From Loripinus fragilis (taxonomy: Eukaryota; Mollusca; Bivalvia; Lucinida; Lucinidae): a stretch of DNA of 64,000 nt. Shown piece after piece: positions 54,138 through 64,000 of the stretch. The stretch spans positions 58,411,172-58,475,171 of the forward strand of contig OZ026517.1 in NCBI GenBank assembly GCA_964019695.1. Reading direction: 5' to 3'. A program made the translations under genes and the position numbers. A model generated the notes under the pieces. The model saw only the letters and a program-made list of their open reading frames with translations, searched no databases and was not told where the DNA came from. Every line of letters begins with the position of its first letter. The stretch's first letter is position 1.

Positions 54138-54987
54138 ATGGAATATTTCGCTTCTCACCGAATAGTAAATCATTTGACATTAACCCTTAAGGCCCTGTCA
54201 CACTATAACGTTTTAGCCAACGTATGCCGACGTATGAAAAATATATCCAGTACGCTGGCATACGCTGAAATCGAATTAAAAAATCAGAGAGAGCCTCTCT
54301 CTGAACTTATACAAAGCGTATGCTAAACGAACATAGAACGTGTGTCCAACGTATGAGTAACTTATTCATAACTTATTCCTGGCGCAACATAACTTATACT
54401 TGTACTAGTGTGTAACAGCGTATGCCCAGCGCATCAGTAGCGCTCTTGACTTATGAGAAACTTATGCATAACGACCGAATAACTTATGCTGAATTGTGCA
54501 TATAACTTTCTTTAACGTATGCATATCTTACATGTAGCGTACATCCAACGTATGTCTAACATATGTCTAACGTATAAGAATGTACACAATTGTGGGACCT
54601 CTTCGCCGTATGGCAACGTATACCACCGTACTGTAGCGTGTTCGTAACGTATTGAAAACTTATCTCTAACTTATGCAGCGTACACCAACGTACTTGCTGA
54701 ATTTCGAATACGTTCGCATACGTTTGTGCTAACGTACCTTAGCGTATGCATAACTTACCTGTTGCGTACACCTAACTTATGCCTAACGTATAAGCAATAC
54801 GTCGGCATACGCTGGCGATTTTTTATGCAAGCACAAAATTTTTGGATCTCTTCGCCTTATGACAACGTATACCAGCGTACTGTAGCGTCTTCGTAACGTG
54901 TTTAAAACTTATGTCTAACGTATTCAGCGTACATCAACGTACTTGCTGAGTTTCTCATACGTCCGCATACGTTGGTGCTAACGTACC

Positions 54988-57423
54988 TTAAGGTCACTGC
55001 CCACACCTGGGCGATTTTTTTTCCAAAAAATAGAATGTTTTCATTTTTTGATATTCTGTAGTACATCATATTATAAGAAAAATAACGCATTTTAAAGAAA
55101 ATTTACCGTCCAGTTCAAAAGTTACAGCTCTTCATTGTATGGCCTATGTTGGCTTTTTTACGCAGCTTTTTGGAAACTCATTAAGACAAGTAAAATATTC
55201 TGTAACTCAATTTTATATTTGAAAATCGTTATTTCAAACAAGCATGCGAAGCCATTAACAATTAAGAACTTTTTCTCAAACCAGTCTTTTGCAGCTATAC
55301 AAGTATTTTTCTTCATATCACGCTTTCAAACCAGCATTCACCGATATTTATGCATTCGTTTTCAGCAATTACTGACTGATAATTCAATATTTAAACATAC
55401 TTTAAAAAAATAAATTTTTCTAATCTTTTTTTAGGAAAGTGATCATTATATAAGATGCATTATGACAGAATTTAAAAAAAAATCACCGTCTAATTAGTGA
55501 GATATTACCAAATAATTATCCATACCCCCTAAACTGCAAAATAATGAACTAAGCAGGCTTTTCTTATTTCTAAGCATGTTAAAACCTTACGAACCAAACA
55601 CTATCGATTGAAATACCTCACTGTGAACTGCCAAATGAAACTATATGTATTCCAAATACTTGGAACATTTATATGCATATATGAGAAGACTTTTCAATAC
55701 CCAAAACGATACCAAAATACCCCACCCACAGTAAAAAGAAACTTATCTGCATTTTGTCTGAACACCTAGTAGATATATTTTGACCAAATTTGCATAGATA
55801 TATCATAAGGATAGAAATGTAATGTTTTGGGGACATTTACCGTTTTTCAAGGTCACGGGGTAACTCTACACGTCTAATTTAGGTGAAGAATGTGCTGTTT
55901 TAATATGCATGGCTTCAATTGATCGATGCATATACTACATGTACTCATCCAAAAATTTGAAATGTTTTTAAATTTTTATTGCGGCCTCGGGCGCCATACT
56001 AATGTCCGATCGCGAAGCAAGGCCAGACCTTAACACTTGACCAAAGGATGTTTATTTCTATTAGATATATATATCCCTTGACGGACATCTTTCGGTTGAA
56101 ACATGTCAAATGTAGAGTAAACTTGGAGATTAGCAAAAAAATTAGCGTAAAATTGTAAATATTTTATTGCTCATTATTTTTATATTTGCTTTGGGTGCTC
56201 AAAAGAACCGTCTCACTGAGAACCTATAACTTACCTATGCTTTGCTTGGACCCGCATTTATATGAAAAAGATTCTTTTCATGCCCACACCCTTCCCGCTA
56301 CTGAAGGGGGTATTCAGTGGCGCCGAGGGGGGGGGGGGTTGTATTATCTTTGGTACGGATCCCGTCGGCGTTGGTCTTGGGCGGAATTGGCCACGAGTAG
56401 TCTAGAGGGGCTAGACATTTTCTATGTGCATATCACATGAAACAGGTTTGTGGATTGGGTCCGCATTTACATGAATATAACTGCATATATGAGCATCGAT
56501 GCGGCAAAACCTGTCTTCAGGGTTTCCGATAAGATCATACCAAAAACCAGCCTTCTCAGCCACAGAGACTAGATAGAAATAGTAAAGTCTCGCTTGGAGC
56601 AAGTTTAAATACGATACTATTCAATTTGTGAATAGCAAAGGCGCTGATCAGACTGCGCGGATGCGCAAGCTGGTCTGGGCCTTTGTTGTTTGCAGACCCC
56701 GATGGCAGAATTCCTCGCGTACCTTTAGTAATTTTAGAGTAGGCCTACTATAATTTAGACTCACGACTATACTTCGGTCAACCGTAGTCCAAGATAGCCC
56801 TTGTAGCTAAATATTGGAACGCATTTGACATAAGGCAAATTGTTTAGGACGCAAACTAAAGCGAGGGACTCTCAACGTCAACGTCAAGTTCAATTCGTGT
56901 CGTTTACACATAATGACGTCATAAGAGCAAGTGACGTCATTAGCGCACGTCAGGTTCAAAGTAGACGCTAGAGAACGTGACGAGATAGTCTGTCCTGGTG
57001 ATATTTTAATGCAGGTAAAATAAAACCAGAAAATCATATATAGATCTATATACAAGTAGTTATATAACTATTGTTGCTGTGGACTGTCAAAAACCCGCGA
57101 ACAGTCGACTGACATTTCCCTGGTATAAGGCGTGTTCCATTACACTGACTGATTTTTTTCTTCTCACAGAGCTGAGCGTCCATCGTTTAGTATCCGTAAA
57201 GAATGCCAACTTTTGTTGTTCATTATACTTAAAATTTTGTTTGCATTTTTAATGTGATATCAATCACTTTCAGATTACCAACGTGCAGAGTAACGGGCAT
57301 TACTGTCTGTAGAAAACATATCATAGTTGCGTAAAATCACACTTTGTTATAATCGAACGCTACCTAGTATTACCTCCCTTGATGATTTAGAGTTACGGTT
57401 ATTGCTATGGGCAGTGACCTTAA
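54988..57423. mobile_element. Element H: second TTAA-flanked transposon, nested in G
   Basis: TIR GGTCACTGCCCA at 54992 and TGGGCAGTGACC ending at 57419, flanked by TTAA (54988-54991, 57420-57423). G's own subterminal repeat at about 54731-54765 reads CTAACGTACCTTAGCGTATG across the equivalent point, giving the empty site. H is 2.43 kb, without a recognisable transposase; the 92-residue frame at 55135 is unassigned. A G10 run lies near 56329 and a family Y copy at 56490-56705. Confidence 0.85.
56490..56705. repeat. MITE, family Y copy 4, inside H
   Basis: AAACCTGTCTTCAGGGTTTC, CAGAGACTAGATAGAAATAG, and the palindrome AGCAAAGGCGCTGATCAGAC with GGTCTGGGCCTTTGTTGTTTG. Confidence 0.65.
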
Positions 57424-57716
57424 CTTATGCATAACTTACCTGTTGCGTACATCTAACGTATGTCGAACGTATAGAAGCAATACGTTCACATACGCTGGCG
57501 ATTTTTATTCAAGCACAAACATTTGGTCCTCTTTTTTTATGTCAACGTATACCAACGTATCATAGCGTGTTCGTAACGTGTTTAAAACTTATGTCTAACG
57601 TATTCAGCGTACACCAACGTATTTGCTTAATTTCTCATACGTCGGCATACGTTGGTGCTATACGTCGTAGTGTGACAGGGCCTTAAGTATTCGGGAAACC
57701 CCTAAATGAGAACTTT

Positions 57717-57784
57717 TGCAAACAGTGCAGACCCAGATGAAATGCAGCATAATGCTGCATTTCATCAGGGTCTACACTGCTTGT
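57717..57784. repeat. Palindromic element, family Z copy 7
   Basis: Outer stem GCAAACAGTGCAGACCC/GGGTCTACACTGCTTG; inner stem AGATGAAATGCAGCAT/ATGCTGCATTTCATC, again a different but self-complementary inner sequence. Confidence 0.88.
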
Positions 57785-58039
57785 TAGAGTAAGAAGGGGT
57801 CTGCAAACAAATACAGTATGTTTTTAAATTACAAACTGACACCCCAAGATATGTACAATGGACTATCCCAAATTTAGTGTATCAAACCAGAAGAAGAATC
57901 TAATATGATATAGGCACACCTAATGGACAACCAACCAATTAGTTCTGAGAGGATAGCACAGGGTAGATCTAATACAGTTATAAGCCTAAAGGTATTCGTG
58001 TGAGTCGGTACTCTAGTAAGTAAAAGCCGACTTTAAACC
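57785..58039. other. No recognised feature
   Basis: No supported gene or repeat. Confidence 0.45.
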
Positions 58040-58890
58040 TCACAAATCAAAATTATCTGTAAAACATTCCCATTAAATGCATTAGGAAAAATTGACCTTA
58101 CTGTAGGTCAAGGTCAACCTAGGATTATTTAAACAAACTTGGTTAGACCCAGAAACCAAATCCCAAGGTTATTAGCCTTCTGATCCTGGAGATTAATATT
58201 TAAAGGGTTTTACCATACGGCCATCTTAGTAATGTGACCAAAATTATTTTGTTTCCCTACCCTAGCGGGTAAAATTTGAGTTCATTTGGCCTAATGGTTT
58301 CTGAGAAAATGTGTATATAAATTGATAGAAATCCAATATGAGCGACCTACATGTAGCTGAAAGTTCAAATGTCAACCCTGACTTTTGGTTCGTGTTTATG
58401 GCCACTGTTAGTAGGTTAAACATATCTGATGACTTTGTCTTCAACAATATTAAAATAAATCAAATTTTCAAAAACCTTCCCATTTAAAAACATTAAAAAG
58501 CAAATTTGAGTTTTGACTTTAAGCAGGTAAAGGCTAATCAAGGGCCATCATTTGAACAAACTTGGTAGGCCTTATGTTTCCAATGCTAAATACAAAGTCC
58601 CATGGTCATCGGCCGTCTGGTTCTGGAGAAGAAGATTTTTAAAGTTTCTTAACCCAATGACCTATATAATATACGTCATTGTTTAACCATATATAGGCGT
58701 GGGGAACATATTGATCATGTGACCAAGACTATTTGAACAAACTTTTGTTTCCGCGTCCTAAGCTAGGAATATCCATATGAAATTTGAGTTCAGTTTGCCT
58801 GGTGGCAGTAGGGGAGAAGATGTTTGAAAATGTTGACGGGCGGACACCGGATTCAATTGTATAATATTAGCTCGGCTCAGGTGAGCTAAA
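58040..58890 (+). repeat. Dispersed repeat R with internal redundancy
   Basis: Three diverged blocks share 'ttgaacaaacttggtagg...ccaatgctaaa...ccatggtcatcggccttctggttctggagaagaagatttttaaag'. It ends ATTAGCTCGGCTCAGGTGAGCT, a small palindromic terminus. A minus-strand frame of 61 residues is a shadow. Confidence 0.6.
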
Positions 58891-59058
58891 ACATAAATAC
58901 TTGCTGGTATACGTTTCATGAGTAGATTTGACTTTCTTCACAGTTGGGGAGCAGACATGCAGATAGAGATTACTATGTTTTTTCAAGAATGAGCTGACAA
59001 CACGTTTAGAATATAAATTTTACCAGTATGCCCATGCAATCGCGGGAAATGTACATTG

Positions 59059-59335
59059 CAGTTAAACCTGTCTTAAGCGGCCAATCTAAAACAGACAAAA
59101 CAAAGATCTTAATATGCTATTTGTAGCTTAATGAAGGTCGAAAGTATTTCAGCAAAGTATTTCAATACTTTTGAACTGCATTAAGCGATAATTGGTCTTA
59201 AAAACCAATTTTGGACTTCTTTTAGTGGTCGCTTGGAGCATTCTGCAATACTTTTGACCTGCATAAAGCGATAATTGGTCTTGAAAACCAATTCTGACCT
59301 TCTTTTGAGTGGTCGCTAAAGACAGGTTTTACTGT
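59059..59335. mobile_element. MITE, family M
   Basis: Inverted ends CAGTTAAACCTGTCTTAAGC and the complement of TACAGTAAAACCTGTCTTTA. Inside, a block GCATTAAGCGATAATTGGTC with TTTTAGTGGTCGCT is present twice (about 59170 and 59252). A fragment occurs at 49645-49748. Confidence 0.75.
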
Positions 59336-59395
59336 ATATGAAGCAGTTTTACTGTATATGAAGCATGTTATACTGTATATGAAGCATGTGCAATA
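59325..59395 (+). repeat. Three tandem approximately 22-bp units
   Basis: TTTTACTGTATATGAAGCA repeated three times from the right end of element M onward, apparently amplified from its terminus. Confidence 0.75.
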
Positions 59396-59676
59396 TACAC
59401 AGCTTTGTTATTTTTGTAAATTATGCGGTTGTAGACCTTTAACAATGCCGAAAGACACGTCATCAGGGAACTAAACGCATTGCAAACTGATAGTCCAATT
59501 ACTCTGGTCTGTTACGAATAATTGTTAAAAGCATTTATTCATTAATAATTCACTACATTATTCGTTTTCTGTTGAATCATTCACATGTATATATCCACCA
59601 ACAAAAGCATTCTAACAATAGCCTCGAAACAACAAAAAAAATCATCTGGCGAAGTGCAATAAAATATACATGTATT
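59396..59676. other. No recognised feature
   Basis: No supported gene or repeat. Confidence 0.45.
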
Positions 59677-59870
59677 GCCCAGCACACGACATTTTGGTAC
59701 TTATCGCATAGGCGCAAATGTCTGTAATAAACGCCCTTGAAGAGCTGGATGAACAATGTTTGGTCTGATTCTTCATTTATACCATACATTTTGTATACGA
59801 GCAGCGAAGGCTCTGGCAAGTCTGTCGCCTGAACCTTGGTTGCTCAATACGGCGATAAGTACGTGTACCT
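59677..59870 (+). repeat. Dispersed repeat, family I copy 3
   Basis: GCACACGACATTTTGGTACT with TATCGCATAGG at the left; CAGCGAAGGCTCTGGCAAGT and GGCGATAAGTACG at the right. The minus-strand 80-residue frame is a shadow. Confidence 0.65.
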
Positions 59871-60784
59871 ACATGTATATGTACACGTAAGTACACGTAA
59901 GGCTCATTTAAATGAGCATTTTCACCAGGCACACAAAAAATGAGCTTTTGTTGTCTTTAATGTGATCATAAATTGGAGCATAAAAGAGATTAAATTTTCC
60001 CTATGGTGCCAAAAGAACATGCTTTTTGATTTTTAAACCCTTTTTTTATTTTTTTAGAAAAGATAATACTATTTAGCAAAAGGAAATCTTTTTGCAAAAC
60101 ATATGAGAAAATCTAAGCTGAATATAATGCATCTTTCAAATAACAAAGATTCATGTGTGTTGCAATTCGAACTTAAAGGTATACATGTGAATTTATCACT
60201 ACTATGCTCCTCACAGAAAAGTAAATTGTGTGTGTTTGGGGAGTATAAAAGATAAGGAAAATAAGCTAAGACTTTTCTACTGTTAATTGCACGTGCACTG
60301 CTATGGGTGAATTTGTCGTTTTATACATTTTTAATGGTAATCCAGATACCTCTTAGCAAAACCACAAGTTAAGACTCGTAGCCAAACGTAAGTAAACCAA
60401 CAACAACAAAAAAAACTAACACACAAAACAAGTCCTAGTAGATGTACATTGTACATGTAGACCTTTACATTGCGCCTGTGAATACCGAAATATATAACTT
60501 GTACTCGATTGAAGGCTTTTGCATTGTTTAAGAGACCAAAACTTGCGTCAGATAATGCGATTTTGCAGCTGTCGTTTTAAGTTACATGAAACTCCCAAGT
60601 TAAATTTGAATATAAATGGGTCGAAAGAAGATGTTGCATAGTAATGTTATTTAATCAAGACATTTCACTCGCTAAAGTATTTTGATCTCGTTTAAAAACA
60701 GAATGCAAGGATGCAAGACAATTTAAAGGGGTTTTTAATTGAACTCTTGTCTGAACTTGACCTAATTGCATCCAGATTCTTAAA
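59871..60784. other. No recognised feature
   Basis: AT-rich, with no supported gene or repeat. Confidence 0.45.
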
Positions 60785-60789
60785 TGGGC

Positions 60790-60885
60790 TTTGTCGCAAG
60801 AAAACTTGTCTTCGGGGTTTCAGACCAAGTAAGTCTCAAACGAATGTGCTGTGCTACGGAGACTAGTTTGAATAATGAAACTTCG
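60790..60885 (+). repeat. Family Y fragment
   Basis: GCAAGAAAACTTGTCTTCGG, GTTTCAGACCAAG and GGAGACTAGTTTGAATAATG: the two ends of family Y without its palindromic core. Confidence 0.55.
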
Positions 60886-60922
60886 CACAAAAAAGGGTAA
60901 CTACATGACGTCGCGTATGGAA

Positions 60923-63170
60923 ATGATATAACGCCATGCAATAAAATCGATTATTTTATACTTAGAAGTTAAATCAATGCATATCAAAAACAAATAATAG
61001 TGATATCAGTGATTGATATCAGCCATTATTTTCACTGTAGCGTTTTTTGGATCATCTCTGACTTTTCCTTTCACTTACGAGGGTCATTTGGAAAGTTCTT
61101 AGCATGGCATCATAACTCCACAATGCGTTGATAAAATGCTATCAAATAATACATTTTCGGAAACTAGAATTCAACGGCACTTTTGTCAAAAAAGGACTTG
61201 GCGTGCACGTGCAGCGCATGCTCAAAATGAGTAGGGTTTTTTTTATACTGGCGGAAATTTTAAGCAAAATACTTGGAAAAAAGCGAAGGAAAATTGGGGA
61301 CCTTATTTGTGATCACGATTTGACAAATTAACGATTTGGTGCCAACTTATTTTTTATTAAAATATATCATGTGATCGCTGCTTGCACGGCTATCACCTTT
61401 ACATTCGGAAAATGTTGACTTTTTTGAGAAATGGTAAACTTTCAAAAATGGGACTTTTTTCTATGTTTCTTTAGACTTTTACTAGAAATTGTGTCATTAT
61501 TGAGTATATGTTTTGCTTTATTTATAGCCAACAATGCATACTAATTATTTCGTCGCGCAAAATGTGTGGCTTTATTTGTTCTGTATTCAAGAAAATTATT
61601 TCTAATAACACTATCTCTACTTTTCAAGAAGTGGGTGGGGTAACTCAACCCCGCATATTTTGTCGATGGCATAAGAACTTCTCATGGTATCGCGTTGACT
61701 ATCACAAAAGTGATTGATTTCTACTCTCTAGGTAATTTTACTTTTTTGTTTGCCACTGTTTTCAATTGAAATGTACCGAACGTCAACTCATAGCTAAACA
61801 CATTCTGCCTATGGGAATATTTGAAGTGTTATCTTCCATTTGTTCTGGTTCACAAAATTTATTTTGGTTTCAATACAAAGAGTATAAAGTGTGCTTGACA
61901 CAAATACCAACAGACGGCATTTTAAAACTACTGCCAAGTAAAATTTTTCAAAATATGTGCATTGTGACATGCGATTTTTAGACGTAAAAATAGGCGCATT
62001 GCTTTGCTTTCTAAACGGTTGTGGTATTGCAATTCCCGTATTTATTTATTAGAAACATCCAACTCGGTCATTAATTGTATAATCACTGAACCAGATTATG
62101 GCTTACCAAATGATACAAAATTATCTAATTTCATGAACTATTCTAAATGTTCTGCACACTTTTCCAAAGGTAAAATGTTATATTTTCCACTGAAATTTTG
62201 CGTTTTCCAGTATACAAACAGTACATGTATTCACAATAATATTTTTCGTGATTGCATCATGACATTCTCATGAAATGTGGGCTATAATAAAAAGGAAAGA
62301 TAGCTCTTTAAGATGATACCAAACATGATAGGGTTTGTCAATTGGTTACGGAGATAATAGACCATGCTAAGAACTTTCCAAATGCCCCTCGTAATGCAGC
62401 TCACTTCGAAAGTTCAAATGCCTATAACTTTCTTATTTGTGAACAAAAACATCAAGTGTGGGTATGCATTTTCTTAGTTAGAACATGAGGAACATTTGGT
62501 ACCAAAATAATACAGATTTGCTGAAATGTTTCGATTTTGCACTTTCAACACCTCCCGCTTCAGTGAGTGAGGCAATGCATGTAACCTATGCTACGTAACA
62601 TCATCAACAAATTATGACGTCGCTTATGACGTCACTTGTCTCGCACTTTGACGCTGAATAAATATCTTTTTAACTGTAAGTCCAGATGACTATAGATTGA
62701 TCCAGGTATTCTGTCACAAATACTCCTTTGCCTTCTTTTACATTATTGTAATTCGGCTTGAAGCATGGTTAATTGATTAACTGTAAATCTTCTAAAAAGT
62801 ATAAAATAAAAAGAAAATTTACTTTTTTAATGATTACCAAATATATGTCATCTCGTGAGTTGAAAACATCGAAATTTTCATTCGTGCTGCGCACTCATGA
62901 AAATTCTGATGTTTTCAACACACTCGATGAAATATATTTGGTATTCACCTCAAAAAAGTAAATATCCTCTATATGTGACTTAATGACGTCCAGTATAACA
63001 TCGCTTAAAAGATGGCAAAAACTGCGATTTTTAAGTTACTTGTTTTGTAACATTTGTGCTCTTTTCTTATTGAATTTATTAACCTCGTTGCGAAAAAGCG
63101 TAAAAATGCTGGACAACCCTCGCATTTTATTGCTTTCCATCAACTCGTTTGATACATCCAAATAATGAAT
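60923..63170 (-). mobile_element. Element D copy 3, split by a mariner-like element
   Basis: Reverse-complement D: GATATAACGCCATGCAATAA at the left, GATATCAGTGATTGATATCA near 61000, interruption at 61078-62391, then TTGTGAACAAAAACATCAAG, the D palindrome (62817-62963) and the AAAATGCTGGACAACCCTCG end. The most complete D copy once the insertion is set aside (about 930 bp). Confidence 0.78.
61076..62393. mobile_element. Mariner-like element, 1.31 kb, 30-bp TIR, TA duplication
   Basis: The element (61078-62391) has TIRs CGAGGGTCATTTGGAAAGTT plus CTTAGCATGG, matching at the other end with one difference over 30 bp, and is flanked by TA (61076-61077, 62392-62393). Length and TIR style fit Tc1/mariner. 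Short frames of 67-89 residues do not show a D,D34D/E transposase on either strand, so this is a non-autonomous or heavily decayed copy. D copies 1 and 2 give the empty site. Confidence 0.85.
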
Positions 63171-63339
63171 AGAATTGAGCTCTGCTTGAATTTGTAAGTA
63201 TGATGTTCCATTCTTGATACAAAAAACATTTAATATTCTTTGTTTAAAAAAACATATAAAACACACATTCTTATTTCCAACCCCCTGATTCACCCAAACT
63301 TCATAAAACCCCAGTGTTGACAGTGAAAACTTAAAAAAT

Positions 63340-64000
63340 TAAAGTCGATCAAATACTTCCATCCTCATACATAAAATCGCTGTTGGACACTATTTTATAA
63401 TTTGCATTTGATTTCCTATTTCCATAAATGTCAGCTTTATTTTGGGGCTAAAATGGTCACTTTTTGTATTATACATTTAGGAATTAGAAAAAAAACTTAA
63501 AACATCATTCCCCCCCCCCCCCGAGTTCCAACTAATCCTTTTGCACATAATTGTGTTCTCATATTTTACATAATATATGTGAAAAGCTAGCTGGGATTCG
63601 GGGGGATGATATTACACAGCCCAAAATGTGACGTCTGTGCTAGCCTGAACATTAGCATTTTAATTTTTGGTGTGCTCTCTTGAAAATCTTTTTTTCCAGT
63701 ACAATGACATAGTTAGTACAAGTAAGCTTCCTTTTCATAACCCATTAGTCATGAAATATTACAACCTTTTAGCATATTCTTTAGATTATGCGAATTGTCC
63801 CTTTACTAAATTCAGTTGGTAGATTATTATGCACATGTACTGTATCTATCCAATACACATAACTACATGACAATTGACTAGGTGTACTTTACGCATGGAT
63901 GAATGGTTATAGTACATTGCTGCATGATATTGCACCAGGTAAATACATTGTCATCAAGGTTGAATGAAGACTACAGTTGCACTTCAAAATATTACTAAAC
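63340..64000 (-). mobile_element. Element F copy 2, partial, runs off the window
   Basis: Reverse complement of 43790-44043 joined directly to 48125-48490, including the C-run (63510-63523) and GTACATGTGCATAATAATCTACC. It crosses the E insertion point uninterrupted at AAGCTT (63724-63729). The right TIR side diverges at 63340. Confidence 0.8.

Larger units (their letters stand above)
54187..57686. mobile_element. Element G: TTAA-flanked transposon with dense subterminal repeats
   Basis: TIRs GGCCCTGTCACACTATAACG and its complement with two differences (54191 and 57682), flanked by TTAA (54187-54190, 57683-57686). Some 800 bases at the left and 250 at the right are packed with ACGTATGC, AACTTATG and CGTACA variants, many arranged as approximately 270-bp repeats (54560-54730 resembles 54730-54980 and 57420-57660). 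TTAA duplication points to piggyBac or Kolobok. No transposase; without H it is about 1.06 kb. Confidence 0.85.

Overview
The window looks like nuclear DNA of a marine invertebrate, most likely a bivalve mollusc. It is AT-rich and has no operons or dense coding. It holds tRNA-derived SINEs with a V-SINE-like core (the RUDI type known from molluscs), many short palindromic elements and several DNA transposons with clean terminal inverted repeats (TIRs) and target-site duplications (TSDs). The bivalve assignment is an inference; no host gene is available to confirm it.

I find no convincing host protein-coding gene, tRNA or rRNA. Open frames are short and nearly all lie in repeats. Recognisable coding matter is confined to three decayed mobile-element genes: a DDE_3 (IS630/Tc1/mariner-type) transposase at 19.45-20.28 kb whose second D to E spacing is about 83 residues; the integrase C-terminus of a Ty3/gypsy retrotransposon followed by a PHD finger at 20.28-21.18 kb; and the RNase H end of a 5'-truncated LINE at 41.78-42.98 kb with a perfect 14-bp TSD.

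Layout. 0-5 kb: foldback elements, a SINE with a 17-bp TSD and a 30-bp minisatellite. 5-9.4 kb: a 1.28-kb TIR element (family A) inside a smaller palindromic element, then a second, rearranged copy that interrupts a SINE. 9.4-11.5 kb: a 2.1-kb array of 58-bp palindromic units that reverses orientation at its centre; related palindromes flank it at 7.7 and 12.5 kb. 13-19 kb: SINE, MITEs and a 1.42-kb TIR element. 19.4-22.4 kb: the transposase/gypsy junction, interrupted by a SINE. 22-33 kb: paired MITE copies, CT-rich sequence and a degenerate approximately 190-bp tandem family. 33.3-40.2 kb: a nest in which host repeat K is split by elements A and B, B is split by the 4.37-kb element C, and C carries a SINE. 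41-48.6 kb: element D split by the LINE, then element F split by E, which holds another A. 50-52.3 kb: a pair of 0.45-kb direct repeats. 53.4-57.7 kb: another D copy, a SINE, and a TTAA-flanked element G containing a second TTAA-flanked element H. 58-60 kb: dispersed repeats. 60.9-64 kb: inverted copies of D (split by a 1.31-kb mariner-like element) and F.

The nested structure is unusually readable because uninterrupted copies in the same window act as empty sites. The strongest leads for something undescribed are the mirror-image palindrome array with its dispersed relatives, a palindrome family whose inner stems change while staying self-complementary, element C (29-bp TIR, 5-bp TSD), and the shared 3' end of the SINEs and the LINE.
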